Assembly (NCBI GenBank): GCA_030428385.1 | Contig: JAUIDY010000045.1 | Coordinates: forward strand, 1 to 44,775 | Reading direction: 5' to 3' | DNA: 44,775 nucleotides | Source: Rhodothermia bacterium | GTDB taxonomy: Bacteria; Bacteroidota; Rhodothermia; Rhodothermales; JAAAOL01 | Part shown: positions 34,024-43,282 of the stretch, one piece after another | Position numbering within the stretch: position 1 is the stretch's first letter | How the letters are laid out: every line of letters starts with the position of its first letter | The notes under the pieces: generated by a model | The model's input: only the letters and a program-made list of their open reading frames with translations | What the model was told of the DNA's origin: nothing | Databases searched by the model: none | Made by a program: the position numbers and the translations under genes

Positions 34024-36138
34024 TTGCCTGACTCTTTTTACATCGCCCACTGGCATATTCAGCCGTCCCTCCACCGCCTCTCTAAAGACGGGGAGGTGGT
34101 GCAGATCGAACCCAAGATCATGTCGGTGTTGGTGTATCTCGCCCACCAGGCTGGAAACGTGGTGAGTCGCCCGGAACTCCTTCAGGCGGTGTGGCCTGAC
34201 GTGGTGGTTGGAGACGAGGTGGTCTCCCGGTCTATTTCTGAGTTGCGCAAGGTATTTGGTGATAATCCCCGTGCAGCGGCTTTTATCGAAACCATCCCCA
34301 AGGCGGGCTATCGGTTGATTGCCCCCGTTTCTACAACGCCTCCCACACCAACCGAGGTGCCGGTCACTCCTGTCGCCGCTTCTGATGCTATCCTCGGCAA
34401 CACGGACCCGGAACGGCGACGCATCCCGTGGCTCGCGCTCGCGCTCCTTCTCATCCTGCTTATGCTAGCAGGGACAAGTGTCTGGCGGTTTTCTAAACCG
34501 GCGGCAGTACCAGAACCCACGTACGTCGTCCGCACCATTCCCATCACTACCACCCCTGGGTTTGAGTTTTCCCCAGCGCTCTCACCGGATGGCCGACAGG
34601 CAGCCTTCATCTGGTCGGGTACCGTGGAGAATGGCCCCCTCAACCTGTACGTCTCCTTGATCGGAGTGGGCGATCCGCTTCAACTGACGGACTCACCACT
34701 CTATGAATGGAGCCCCTCTTGGTCGCCCGATGGCAAACACATCGCGTTTGCACGCGCACTGGAAGGAATTATTGTGGTGCCGGCCTTGGGGGGTGCCGAG
34801 CAAAAGCTGGCACCCATTGGCCCCCGAAGCCGCCCCCAGCTTGATTGGTCCCCTCAAGGTGACCTGATTGCCTTTACAGACCGTGTTTCCGCCGATCGGC
34901 CTTATCAGATTTTGCTGCTCTCTTTGGAGACAGGCGCTGTAGACACACTTACGACACCGTCCCCCCATCATTTCGGCGATCAGTTTCCGGTCTTTTCGCC
35001 CGACGGGCAGCAACTGGCGTTTGCCCGAACCACCGATCAAGCCAGCGACCTATTTCTGGTGTCTCGCCGAGGTGGGACTCCCCATCGCCTGACGTCGGAG
35101 CATGGGCGCATTGCGGGACTAACGTGGTCTGCGGACGGGAAGGAAGTGATTTATTCGTCCAACCGAGGCGGGACCTTTGGATTGTGGCGCATGTCCATTT
35201 CCGGAGGTCCTCCCGTAGCCGTTTCGCTATCGGGAATGGGCAACTTGCGGGAGCCGTCTCTGCGCGGCGACCTGTTGGCTTATACCCATGCCTACACCGA
35301 TATGAACCTCTGGAAATATACCCTTGGTGACACTGCATTCGATACGCTGGCGTCACCCTGGCTTCCGTCGACACGTCATGAATCCGACCCCCACTTCTCA
35401 CCCGATGGGAAGCGCGTGGCGTTTACGTCCTCCCGCTCCGGTCACACCGAAGTCTGGGTGGCTGATGCCAACGGTGCAAACCCCGAGCAACGCACCCAGT
35501 TGAACGGCCCTCATGCTGGCAATCCGCGCTGGTCCCCGGATGGTCAATTCTTGGCCTTTGATGCTCGCACGGAGGGCCACGCCGATGTGTATGCGGTGCC
35601 CGCAGAGGGAGGCATCCCCCGCCGACTCACCACCAATCCCGCCAACGATCTGCTTCCTAGCTGGTCGCAGGACGGCTCGGTTTACTTCGCCTCCAACCGG
35701 AGCGGAAGTTGGAATATTTGGAACCATCCGCTTGACGGAGGCGATGCCGTTCAAGTGACCAAAAACGGCGGCTTCCTTGCCCTGGAGGCAGCTGACGGGG
35801 CCTCGCTTTATTACAGCCGCCGGGACACCCTGGGTATCTGGCAAAAGAGACTTCCGGATGAGGAAGAAACCCTCGTGGTAGAGCACCTTGCCGCTTCCAC
35901 CTGGGGATGGTGGTCTCTATCTGAGGAGGCGCTGTATTATCTCCCTGCCGATGCATCGTCTCCCATGATTCATAGGTATGATTTAGCGAGTGGCGACACC
36001 CACGTTGGCCCCACCTTACGTGCGTTCCCCCTTCGAAGCCATGCCAGCCTGGCTGTGCATCCAGCGGGGACTGTGCTGTTGGCTACGCAATTGGATGAAA
36101 GCCATTACGACATCATGGCATCCCCGTATCGTCCCTAG
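34024..36138 (+). CDS. Membrane-anchored winged-helix regulator with PD40 beta-propeller
   Basis: A TTG start at 34024 gives 704 residues in three parts. Residues 1-100 are an OmpR/CadC-type winged helix (IEPKIMSVLVYLAHQAGNVV, RPELLQAVWPDVVVGDEVVS, ISELRKVFGD, TIPKAGYRLI). A Pro/Thr linker and one transmembrane helix (about 135-152) follow. Residues ~175-700 form a propeller of about eight TolB/PD40 blades with the repeated SPDG signature (LSPDGRQAAF, WSPDGKHIAF, FSPDGQQLAF, FSPDGKRVAF, WSPDGQFLAF). The design is a one-component sensor: an outside propeller, an inside DNA-binding domain. Genes for a NIPSNAP protein and a Tat lipoprotein follow on the same strand and may be targets. Confidence 0.9.
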   Translation: MPDSFYIAHWHIQPSLHRLSKDGEVVQIEPKIMSVLVYLAHQAGNVVSRPELLQAVWPDVVVGDEVVSRSISELRKVFGDNPRAAAFIETIPKAGYRLIAPVSTTPPTPTEVPVTPVAASDAILGNTDPERRRIPWLALALLLILLMLAGTSVWRFSKPAAVPEPTYVVRTIPITTTPGFEFSPALSPDGRQAAFIWSGTVENGPLNLYVSLIGVGDPLQLTDSPLYEWSPSWSPDGKHIAFARALEGIIVVPALGGAEQKLAPIGPRSRPQLDWSPQGDLIAFTDRVSADRPYQILLLSLETGAVDTLTTPSPHHFGDQFPVFSPDGQQLAFARTTDQASDLFLVSRRGGTPHRLTSEHGRIAGLTWSADGKEVIYSSNRGGTFGLWRMSISGGPPVAVSLSGMGNLREPSLRGDLLAYTHAYTDMNLWKYTLGDTAFDTLASPWLPSTRHESDPHFSPDGKRVAFTSSRSGHTEVWVADANGANPEQRTQLNGPHAGNPRWSPDGQFLAFDARTEGHADVYAVPAEGGIPRRLTTNPANDLLPSWSQDGSVYFASNRSGSWNIWNHPLDGGDAVQVTKNGGFLALEAADGASLYYSRRDTLGIWQKRLPDEEETLVVEHLAASTWGWWSLSEEALYYLPADASSPMIHRYDLASGDTHVGPTLRAFPLRSHASLAVHPAGTVLLATQLDESHYDIMASPYRP

Positions 36139-36181
36139 CTGCACCGCTAAACTCCTTCCATCACCCCCCTCTTTTCCAACC

Positions 36182-36610
36182 ATGAGCCGCCTCCTCCAAC
36201 GCACCCTTCTGCTTGCCCTTTTTTGTGCGTTTTGTCCCCTCCCCGCCCTCGCCCAAGATGCTGAAACGCCGACGCCGATCTATGAGGTGCGGAGCTATCA
36301 CTTCGAGCCGAGCCTCCTCGACGCGTACAAAACATGGGCCACGGATCACCTCTTGCCTTACCTGCACGAACGCATGGAGGTGGTCGGGTTTTGGGCCGCT
36401 ACAGACCTTCCCGCCGAGGTGAGCGGAGCGCCCTTAGACGACATGGGATCTGCCAATATTACCTGGGTTATTCGTTGGGAGAACAAAGAGATACGCGACG
36501 CCCAAATGCCAGACATCTTCGGTTCATCCGAATGGGAAGCCGTCTTTGCAAAGGGCCCCGGCAACGGCTACCTCCGTGTGGAAGCCCGCTTTATGGAAGG
36601 GTTGGAATGA
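36182..36610 (+). CDS. Secreted NIPSNAP-family protein
   Basis: ATG at 36182 gives 142 residues with a signal peptide (to ALAQ) and a NIPSNAP dimeric alpha/beta-barrel domain: IYEVRSYHFEPSLLDAYKTW near the start, VVGFWAATD, ITWVIRWENKEIRD and WEAVFAKG. The family's biochemistry is poorly known. It begins 43 bp after the propeller regulator and ends 74 bp before the Tat lipoprotein. Confidence 0.85.
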   Translation: MSRLLQRTLLLALFCAFCPLPALAQDAETPTPIYEVRSYHFEPSLLDAYKTWATDHLLPYLHERMEVVGFWAATDLPAEVSGAPLDDMGSANITWVIRWENKEIRDAQMPDIFGSSEWEAVFAKGPGNGYLRVEARFMEGLE

Positions 36611-36684
36611 GGCGTAGCACCCTTGACGCCCCGCTATCCTTCCCGTAGGTTCTTCACTTTATCACCCACCGCATTCCCCCACTG

Positions 36685-38826
36685 ATGGAACGACGCCTTT
36701 TCCTTCAAACCCTCACGGCAGGCTCCCTGGCAGGGCTGCTCCCCAACCTGGCCTGCACGCCCGCTCAAGAACAAGCTGCTTCTGGCATCGACCGCCGGGC
36801 GTTGGTGGCCCGCCACCATCCCGTTGTTCGAGCCGTCGACCCGTTTTCGGTGCTTAGCGTGGGAAATGGCCGCTTCGTCTTCACTGCCGATATAACCGGG
36901 CTTCAGACCTTTCCAGACACTTATACGGATATTCCGCTCGCCACTCAGTCTGAATGGGGCTGGCACACCTTCCCCAATCCCGAAGGATACACGATGGCGG
37001 ATGCGCAGACGCCGTACGATACCTACGGGCGCGCTGTCCCATATGCTGATCAGCATTTCTCCGAGGCCGGGCAGTGGCTCCGACAAAGTCCCCACCGGTT
37101 GTCGCTGGCCCGCCTTGGTTTCGACTTGCGGCGGGCGGATGGCACCGCAGCGACGGCGAGCGACCTGCACGACATGGAGCAACACCTGGACCTGTGGTCG
37201 GGGCTCCTGACCAGCCGTTTTCGCCTTGAGGAACAGGGGATGCGCGTGCAAACGTGTGTACACCCAGCGCGCGATATTTTGGCGGTTCGGATCGAAGGTG
37301 ATCTCGACGCGGCCCGGCGGGCGATTCGGCTTGTCTTTCCGTACGGCGCCCCGGTGCACACCGGAGATCCCGGCGTCTGGGATGCCCCCGATTTACATCA
37401 GACACAATTGATCCGTGAAGGAGCCACAACTGCCCGGTGGCTTCGCACGTTGGATGCTGATACGTACGTTGTGCGCGCCCAATGGGCAGGGGGTACCGTA
37501 GTAGAACAAGAACACGACCACGGGTTTCGCTTGGTGGCCGATGCTGCGGCTCCCCATTTTGATCTCGTGCTTTCATTTGCGGCTGAAGAATCCACTACGC
37601 CTCTCCCTTCATTTGACGACGTTCAAACCGCTGCCACCAACTACTGGGAGCAATTCTGGCAGTCAGGTGGCGCGGTGGATCTGTCGGGCAGTACCGATCC
37701 CCGAGCTTCGGAGTTAGAGCGACGGATTGTGCTTTCGCAATACCTCACGGCCATACAGTGCGCCGGAACACAGCCTCCGCAAGAAACGGGGCTGACGTTT
37801 AATAGCTGGCATGGCAAGTTTCACCTGGAGATGCACTGGTGGCACGCCGTGCACTTTGCCCTATGGAACCGTCTTCCGCTGCTCGAACGCAGCCTGCCGT
37901 GGTATCAGGAGATCCTGCCGATGGCGCAAGAAACGGCACGGCTGCAAGGCTATGAGGGAGCACGTTGGCCCAAAATGGTCAGCCCCGACGGGCGCGATAG
38001 CCCGTCCACCATCGGCGTCTTCTTGATCTGGCAACAACCGCACCCTATCTATTTCGCCGAACTGATCTACCGCGCCCGCCCCGAACCTGCGGTGCTGGAA
38101 ACATATCGCGAGGTGGTCTTTGAGACGGCGGCGTTTATGGCCTCGTATCCGTTCTGGGACGAGGCCGAGGAACGCTACATCCTGGGGCCTCCGCTGATTC
38201 CCGCCCAAGAGTTGCACCCTCCGCGTACGACCTTTAACCCGACGTTTGAACTGGCCTACTGGCGCTTTGGGCTCGAAACGGCGCAGCAGTGGCGCGAGCG
38301 ACTGGGCCTGCCGCGTGAGGAATCGTGGGACCATGTGCTGGACCATCTTTCTTCGTTGCCTACACGGGACGGGCTATACACCAACGCCGAATCCGATCCC
38401 GACACGTTCACCGACATCGAAAAGCGCCGCGATCACCCGACATTGCTCGGTGCGTATGGCTTTGTCGAATCGCCCGACGTGGACCCCGAAATCATGCGCC
38501 GGACGCTCCAACGTGTGATGAGCGACTGGCAGTGGGAAGAAACGTGGGGCTGGGACTATCCGCTCGTTGCCATGACAGCTACCCGCCTCGGCGAGCCTGA
38601 CATTGCCATCGAGGCGCTCCTGATGGAAACCCAGAAAAACCGCTATCACCCCAACGGACACAACTACCAGCGCGAAGGGCTCACCATCTACCTTCCTGGC
38701 AACGGTGGCCTCCTAGCAGCCGTGGCGATGATGGCCGCAGGTTGGGAAGGCGGCCCCGACACCCACGCGCCCGGCTTTCCTGAAGGCTGGGCCGTGCAAT
38801 GGGAAGGGCTTCAGCGGTTTTTGTAG
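36685..38826 (+). CDS. Tat-exported lipoprotein with six-hairpin glycosidase-like fold
   Basis: The 713-residue protein starts with a twin-arginine signal (MERRLFLQTLTAGSLAG) that ends in a lipobox (NLAC, Cys24), so it is folded before export and lipid-anchored. The body looks like GH65/GH95-type proteins: an N-terminal beta-sandwich with SVGNGRFVFTADITGLQTF and WGWHTFPNP, then an (alpha/alpha)6 barrel with FNSWHGKFHLEMHWWHAVHF, EGARWPKMVSPDGRD, ELAYWRFGLETAQQW and WGWDYPLVAMTATRLGEP. The carboxylates EMHW and the Asp/Glu in later blocks could serve catalysis. The exact family and substrate are not clear; alpha-linked sugar removal is the best guess. It is a likely client of the Tat pathway, whose TatA lies at 41.6 kb. 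Confidence 0.8.
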   Translation: MERRLFLQTLTAGSLAGLLPNLACTPAQEQAASGIDRRALVARHHPVVRAVDPFSVLSVGNGRFVFTADITGLQTFPDTYTDIPLATQSEWGWHTFPNPEGYTMADAQTPYDTYGRAVPYADQHFSEAGQWLRQSPHRLSLARLGFDLRRADGTAATASDLHDMEQHLDLWSGLLTSRFRLEEQGMRVQTCVHPARDILAVRIEGDLDAARRAIRLVFPYGAPVHTGDPGVWDAPDLHQTQLIREGATTARWLRTLDADTYVVRAQWAGGTVVEQEHDHGFRLVADAAAPHFDLVLSFAAEESTTPLPSFDDVQTAATNYWEQFWQSGGAVDLSGSTDPRASELERRIVLSQYLTAIQCAGTQPPQETGLTFNSWHGKFHLEMHWWHAVHFALWNRLPLLERSLPWYQEILPMAQETARLQGYEGARWPKMVSPDGRDSPSTIGVFLIWQQPHPIYFAELIYRARPEPAVLETYREVVFETAAFMASYPFWDEAEERYILGPPLIPAQELHPPRTTFNPTFELAYWRFGLETAQQWRERLGLPREESWDHVLDHLSSLPTRDGLYTNAESDPDTFTDIEKRRDHPTLLGAYGFVESPDVDPEIMRRTLQRVMSDWQWEETWGWDYPLVAMTATRLGEPDIAIEALLMETQKNRYHPNGHNYQREGLTIYLPGNGGLLAAVAMMAAGWEGGPDTHAPGFPEGWAVQWEGLQRFL

Positions 38827-38833
38827 AACGAGG

Positions 38834-39073
38834 GTTGGGAGTGTGGGTGTTTGGGTGCGGGAGAAAGATCGTCTTTCCTCCCGGCGAAAATCCTGTCATC
38901 TCGACAAACATGGTGAGGAGAGATCTCCTACCTCGTCGTTAAGCTAGCGCATTTGTCCCAAGGCGTTAGAGCGAATATTCAGGCACTCGTCGCAAGGAGC
39001 TAAATCCAACTGTCGAGATCCCCACCTGCGTTCGGGACGACACAAGTCATCCCCCCAAACACCCATACCCAAC
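38834..39073. repeat. Nested inverted-repeat element
   Basis: The outer arms GTTGGGAGTGTGGGTGTTTG (38834-) and CCCAAACACCCATACCCAAC (39054-39073) are inverted copies with one small gap. Just inside is a hairpin of about 11 bp (38858-38883). An inner unit, 38894-39042, has imperfect inverted ends: TGTCATCTCGA...GGTGAGGAGAGATCTC and GAGATCCCCACCTGCGTTCG, then GGACGACA. The inner unit resembles the dispersed GTCATCTCGA...GAGATCTC repeats I recall from many Bacteroidota genomes. No open frame is supported. The rest of the gap between the Tat lipoprotein and sucD shows nothing else. Confidence 0.65.
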
Positions 39074-39089
39074 AACGCCCACGCCCGAA

Positions 39090-39965
39090 CTACGCGGCTG
39101 CAAAGTGATCCGCCACCGTCTCGCCGATGAGGGCGGGGTTTTTCACGACGATGGCCCCGGCATCTTCGAGCGCGGCGAACTTGTCGGCGGCGGTGCCTTT
39201 ACCGCCGGAGATAATCGCCCCGGCGTGGCCCATGCGGCGTCCTGGAGGCGCGGTGCGCCCCGCAATAAACGCAAAAACAGGCTTGGTCATGTGTGCCTTG
39301 ATGTAGGCGGCGGCTTCCTCCTCTGCCGTTCCTCCGATCTCGCCGATCATCACCACGGCTTCGGTGTCGTCATCGGCTTCAAAGAGTTGGAGCGCGTCAA
39401 TGAAGCGCGTACCGATGATGGGGTCGCCGCCGATGCCAACGGCTGTGCTCTGTCCAAATCCCTGGCGCGTGAGTTGGTCCACGGCTTCATACGTGAGCGT
39501 GCCCGAGCGGGAGACCACGCCGATGTTGCCTTCCGAAAAAATCATGGCGGGCATGATGCCAACCTTGGCCTGACCGGGCGTGAGCACACCGGGACAGTTC
39601 GGCCCGACAAGCCGCGCGCCCTGTTTCTGCACAAAGGCATAGGCCGGGATCATGTCTTGCACCGGAATGCCTTCGGTGATGCAAATGATCACCTTGATGC
39701 CTGCGTCGGCGGCTTCCATGATGGCATCGCCTGCGAAGGGAGGCGGTACAAAAATCACCGAGGTGTTAGCCCCTTCCTGTTCCACCGCCTCGGCGACGGT
39801 GTTAAAAACAGGACGGTCGAGGTGCGTCTGCCCGCCTTTTTTGGGCGTTACGCCGCCGACGACGTTGGTACCATATTCCATCATCTGACCGGCGTGGAAG
39901 CTGCCCTCCTTTCCGGTAAAGCCCTGAACCACCAGCCGGGTATTCTTATCTACAAGGATGCTCAT
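39090..39965 (-). CDS. sucD: Succinate-CoA ligase alpha subunit
   Basis: The 291-residue protein is the CoA-binding subunit that makes or uses succinyl-CoA in the citric acid cycle. [20 protein letters not shown] opens the CoA-binding domain, followed by [59 protein letters not shown] and the phosphorylated His in [11 protein letters not shown]. Start at ATG 39965 matches the family. The beta subunit gene sucC is not adjacent on either side. Confidence 0.97.
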   Translation of the reverse strand: MSILVDKNTRLVVQGFTGKEGSFHAGQMMEYGTNVVGGVTPKKGGQTHLDRPVFNTVAEAVEQEGANTSVIFVPPPFAGDAIMEAADAGIKVIICITEGIPVQDMIPAYAFVQKQGARLVGPNCPGVLTPGQAKVGIMPAMIFSEGNIGVVSRSGTLTYEAVDQLTRQGFGQSTAVGIGGDPIIGTRFIDALQLFEADDDTEAVVMIGEIGGTAEEEAAAYIKAHMTKPVFAFIAGRTAPPGRRMGHAGAIISGGKGTAADKFAALEDAGAIVVKNPALIGETVADHFAAA

Positions 39966-40003
39966 GCGCGTTTCGCAAGACTAGATTGGGTAAAAGTGTA
40001 GGC

Positions 40004-40034
40004 AGAAGATAAACGGATCGGTGTTAACCTGAAA
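40004..40034 (-). promoter_or_regulatory. Weak promoter candidate for sucD
   Basis: TTTC (40034-40031), 19 bp, then TATCTTCT (40011-40004) on the minus strand, each box with one or more mismatches to the Bacteroidota consensus. The TATCTT core is shared with the carA and LamG candidates. Confidence 0.3.
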
Positions 40035-40049
40035 CCATCAAGAAGAAAC

Positions 40050-41495
40050 CTACACAAGCTTCATCACGGCATCGCCTACACGCAGCAGTTGCGCCTCCTC
40101 AAACGGCCGCCCCAAGAGTTGCAGCCCTACCGAGAACTGCGGCTGGGTGGGATGCGCTCCGGCGGGCACCACCAATCCCGGCACACCCGCGAGGTTGGCC
40201 GTCACCGTATAAATGTCACCGAGGTACATGGCGAGCGGATCGTCGGTTTTTTCGCCCAGCTTAAACGGGGGCGTGGGTGCAGCCGGCGTGAGTAACATAT
40301 CCACGTCCTCAAACGCTCGGTCGAAATCGCTACGGATGAGCGTACGCACGCGTTGCGCCTTGCCGTAGTAGGCATCGTAATAGCCCGACGATAAGACGTA
40401 GGTGCCTAGCATGATGCGGCGCTTCACCTCATCGCCGAAGCCTTCGGTCCGGCTTTCGACGTAGAGGTCGGTGAGGCTGGCGCTGCGTCCCAGCTTACTG
40501 AGGTCCGCCCGATAGCCGTAGCGCACCCCGTCGAACCGCGCTAGGTTGCTTGACGCCTCGGCGGTAGCGAGCACATAATACGTGGCGACACCGTAGGGCG
40601 TGTGCGGCATCGTGACGGGTTTGATGGTTGCCCCCGCCTGTTCCAGCGCATTGATGGCGTTTTGAATCACGGAGCGGATGCCTTCGTCCAGCCCATCAGC
40701 AAAGTATTCTTCGGGTAACCCAATCCTCACGCCCCGCACGTCGCCGGTGAGGGCCGGGGTATATTCAGGCACGTCTACTGGGGCACTGGTTGCATCCCAG
40801 CGATCGACACCTGCCATGGCTTCTAGCACCTCGGCCATGTCGTGCACCGAATGACCGATGGAACCAATACAATCAAACGACGACGCATAGGCTACCAACC
40901 CGTAGCGGCTCACGCGTCCGTAGGTGGGTTTGAGGCCCACGACACCACAAAAGGAAGCGGGTTGCCGAATCGAGCCGCCCGTGTCTGAGCCCAAAGCCGC
41001 ATGACACAGGCCCGCTGCCACCGCCGCTGCCGAACCACCCGATGACCCACCGGAGACATACGCCTCATCCAGCGGATTTTTCACCGGACCGAAGTACGAA
41101 TTCTCATTCGACGAGCCCATCCCGAAGGCATCGCAGTTGGTCTTGCCGATCACAATGGCCCCCGCATCAACCAACTTTTGCACCGCGGTGGCATCGTACA
41201 AAGAAGTGAAGCCTTCCAGGATGTGCGAACCACACGTGGCCTGCCAGTCCTTGATACAAATATTATCCTTTACGCCCAACACCAACCCGGCAAGGGGCAG
41301 ATGTTCACCGGCAGCGCGACGCTGATCCAGTTCGCGCGCACGCGCGGGCGCACCTTCTTGGTCCACGAACAGGAACGCATTGAGCCGGGGGTTTTCGGAA
41401 GCAATACGATCTAAAAAAGACGAGACCAGTGCTTCGCAACTGGTCTCGTTGTTTTCCAACGCCGTGCGGGCGTCAGCAAATGTTGAAAAGGCCAT
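40050..41495 (-). CDS. gatA: Asp-tRNA(Asn)/Glu-tRNA(Gln) amidotransferase subunit A
   Basis: The amidase-signature domain is complete: the catalytic Lys in GVKDNICI, the Gly/Ser-rich VSGGSSGGSAAAVAAGLCHA with both Ser residues of the triad, LGSDTGGSIRQPASFCG, and GLKPTYGRVSRYGLVAYASS, the last block being typical of GatA rather than of general amidases. Subunit A releases ammonia from glutamine for GatB to amidate misacylated tRNA. ATG 41495 gives 481 residues; a TTG at 41552 is in frame. gatB and gatC are elsewhere. tatA begins upstream, ending 59 bp before it. Confidence 0.95.
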   Translation of the reverse strand: MAFSTFADARTALENNETSCEALVSSFLDRIASENPRLNAFLFVDQEGAPARARELDQRRAAGEHLPLAGLVLGVKDNICIKDWQATCGSHILEGFTSLYDATAVQKLVDAGAIVIGKTNCDAFGMGSSNENSYFGPVKNPLDEAYVSGGSSGGSAAAVAAGLCHAALGSDTGGSIRQPASFCGVVGLKPTYGRVSRYGLVAYASSFDCIGSIGHSVHDMAEVLEAMAGVDRWDATSAPVDVPEYTPALTGDVRGVRIGLPEEYFADGLDEGIRSVIQNAINALEQAGATIKPVTMPHTPYGVATYYVLATAEASSNLARFDGVRYGYRADLSKLGRSASLTDLYVESRTEGFGDEVKRRIMLGTYVLSSGYYDAYYGKAQRVRTLIRSDFDRAFEDVDMLLTPAAPTPPFKLGEKTDDPLAMYLGDIYTVTANLAGVPGLVVPAGAHPTQPQFSVGLQLLGRPFEEAQLLRVGDAVMKLV

Positions 41496-41554
41496 AGGCT
41501 CGATAACAATCGGGCGTTCGATTTTTGATGCGGGCTCCTTCCCGTTTGCCAAGT

Positions 41555-41821
41555 CTACGCTTCAGCGGGTGGCTCCGCTGGTTGCTGCTGGGCAGGCGGC
41601 GGCGTATAGCTCTGGCGCGGCGCGGTGCTCTGACGCGGCGGCTGGATCCGCTGGGAATTGTCATCCACCGTTAACTCACGCTTGATGTCGCTGGTGGCAT
41701 CCTTAAACTCGCGGATGCCCTTGCCCAGGCCACGTGCAATTTCGGGGATACGTTTGGCCCCAAAAATGAGCAGGATGACCAGAAATATCAGAATAATTTC
41801 GAAAGGACCTAGACTACCCAT
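41555..41821 (-). CDS. tatA: Sec-independent translocase subunit TatA/TatE
   Basis: ATG at 41821 gives 88 residues: a short outside tail, one transmembrane helix (FEIILIFLVILLIFGAKRIP), the hinge FGAKRIPEIARGLGKGIREF, an amphipathic helix and a Pro/Gln-rich tail. This is the standard TatA layout; TatA oligomers form the pore for folded twin-arginine substrates such as the lipoprotein at 36.7 kb. TatC is not in the window. It shares the strand and probably the transcript with gatA. Confidence 0.93.
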   Translation of the reverse strand: MGSLGPFEIILIFLVILLIFGAKRIPEIARGLGKGIREFKDATSDIKRELTVDDNSQRIQPPRQSTAPRQSYTPPPAQQQPAEPPAEA

Positions 41822-42062
41822 CTCCGTTACCTCGGGGTACAATAAAAAGGGGTGGTGGTGAAAACGCGCAGGGCGTTGTGGTTTCTTCCAAACGAACCGT
41901 GTAAAAGCGTGTTCCTAGGAAGGAAGACCGCAACGTATGGCAAGGTACACAATTTCTTGCAATGTCACTCTCCCTGCATTGACGGCCAAGCCTTGGTGCC
42001 TGAAACAGCATCTTCGTCCGGTGGTTCAGCTACTCCTTTATTCAAAATGAACCGTTATAAAT

Positions 42063-43124
42063 ATGTCTGCTCTCACCCAAGAGGCCGTCTTCGCATGGCC
42101 CAAAGCTGAATTACATTGTCACCTCGATGGCTCGTTGCGACTGTCAACCATGCTGGAACTGGCGCGCCAACAGGGCAAAACGAGCCTTCTCCCTGCCGAC
42201 AGCGAAGCCGGATTACACGACGTCTTGCTTCAGATTGACCACTCCGAGACGCTGGAAGCCTTCCTTGCGTGGTTTCGGTACTCCATTCCATTGATGCAGT
42301 CAAAAGACGCCCTGCGGCGAATCGCTTACGAACTGGCCGAAGATAACGCCAAAGAAAACGTGCGGTATCTGGAAGTGCGTTTCGGCCCCATTTTGCACAC
42401 TGAGGAAGGTCTCACGTTGGAAGAAGTACTCAACGCTGTGCTAGACGGTCTACGCGCCGCCGAGCGAGACTTTAACATCCGTACCGGGCTCATCGTATGT
42501 GGCCTGCGTGACCGGTTCGAAAGCGCCTCGCTACGACAAGCAGAACTAGCGGTGGCTTACAAAGACAAAGGCGTGGTGGCGTTCGATCTGGCTGGAGGCG
42601 AAGCGGGCAATCCTTCAAAACACCACCTGCACGCCTTCTACTATGCCCGGAATAACCTCCTCAACCTGACGTGCCACGCAGGCGAAAACTGGGGACCCGA
42701 TTCGATCAAACAAGCCATTTTTTACTGCGGGGCCCACCGCATTGGGCATGGCATCACGTTGCGTCAGGACCCCGCGTTGATGCAGTACGTGGTTAATCAT
42801 CAGGTCCCGCTCGAAATTTGCCCGACGAGTAACGTTCAAACACACGTGGTGGAGAGCTTCGAGGCGCACCCCGTAGCCACCTACGTAAACGCGGGTATCC
42901 CGGTCACCATCAACACCGACAACCGCTTGTTCAGCCGCACCACCGTCACAGATGAGTTGTGGCGTGTGCATCAGCATTGTGGCATCAGCGAGCCGCAGCT
43001 TCGAAAAATCGTCCACAATGGATTTCGCCATGCGTTTCTGCCGTGGCATGAAAAGCAGGACTTGCTCGCCGCTATTCGACAAGATTTACCGGAAATAGCG
43101 TCCACATCGAAATCTACGACCTAA
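42063..43124 (+). CDS. add: Adenosine deaminase
   Basis: The 353-residue sequence has ELHCHLDGSLR (first zinc-binding His pair), YLEVRFGP, LTCHAGENWGP, HRIGHGI, LEICPTSNVQT and INTDNRLFS. These include the zinc ligands and the catalytic Glu of adenosine deaminases, which convert adenosine or deoxyadenosine to inosine forms. The usual NTDDP reads NTDNR, a variant I recall in other bacterial members. Start at ATG 42063. It is divergent from tatA across a 241-bp gap with no clear promoter. With the deoxynucleoside kinase it belongs to nucleoside salvage. Confidence 0.95.
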   Translation: MSALTQEAVFAWPKAELHCHLDGSLRLSTMLELARQQGKTSLLPADSEAGLHDVLLQIDHSETLEAFLAWFRYSIPLMQSKDALRRIAYELAEDNAKENVRYLEVRFGPILHTEEGLTLEEVLNAVLDGLRAAERDFNIRTGLIVCGLRDRFESASLRQAELAVAYKDKGVVAFDLAGGEAGNPSKHHLHAFYYARNNLLNLTCHAGENWGPDSIKQAIFYCGAHRIGHGITLRQDPALMQYVVNHQVPLEICPTSNVQTHVVESFEAHPVATYVNAGIPVTINTDNRLFSRTTVTDELWRVHQHCGISEPQLRKIVHNGFRHAFLPWHEKQDLLAAIRQDLPEIASTSKSTT

Positions 43125-43234
43125 CCAAGCGCTATCTTGCTGCGTCGCTAACCGTGTAGCCTTACTCTGATCAGGCGTGCTCCGTGCACACCATCCACAC
43201 CGACAAACCAGAGACTGCTTGACACCGGCTTGAC

Positions 43235-43275
43235 GACCTGAAAGACTTATGACTTGAACGACCTGTGACCTGAAA
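43235..43275. repeat. Short degenerate direct repeats before aroA
   Basis: GACCTGAAA appears at 43235-43243 and 43267-43275, with GACTTAT, GACTTGAAC and GACCTGT between. The run of GACYTG units ends 7 bp before the aroA start. It could be slipped-strand remains or a binding array. Confidence 0.4.
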
Positions 43276-43282
43276 TCCCCCC

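Noticed and set aside
36634-37359. Antisense frame of 241 residues opposite the Tat lipoprotein gene
   Set aside because: The sense frame has a signal peptide and glycosidase-like blocks; the antisense product has none.
43157-43170. TATCTTGC-like box near 43130 as an aroA promoter
   Set aside because: No TTTG or TTG lies at the needed distance upstream.
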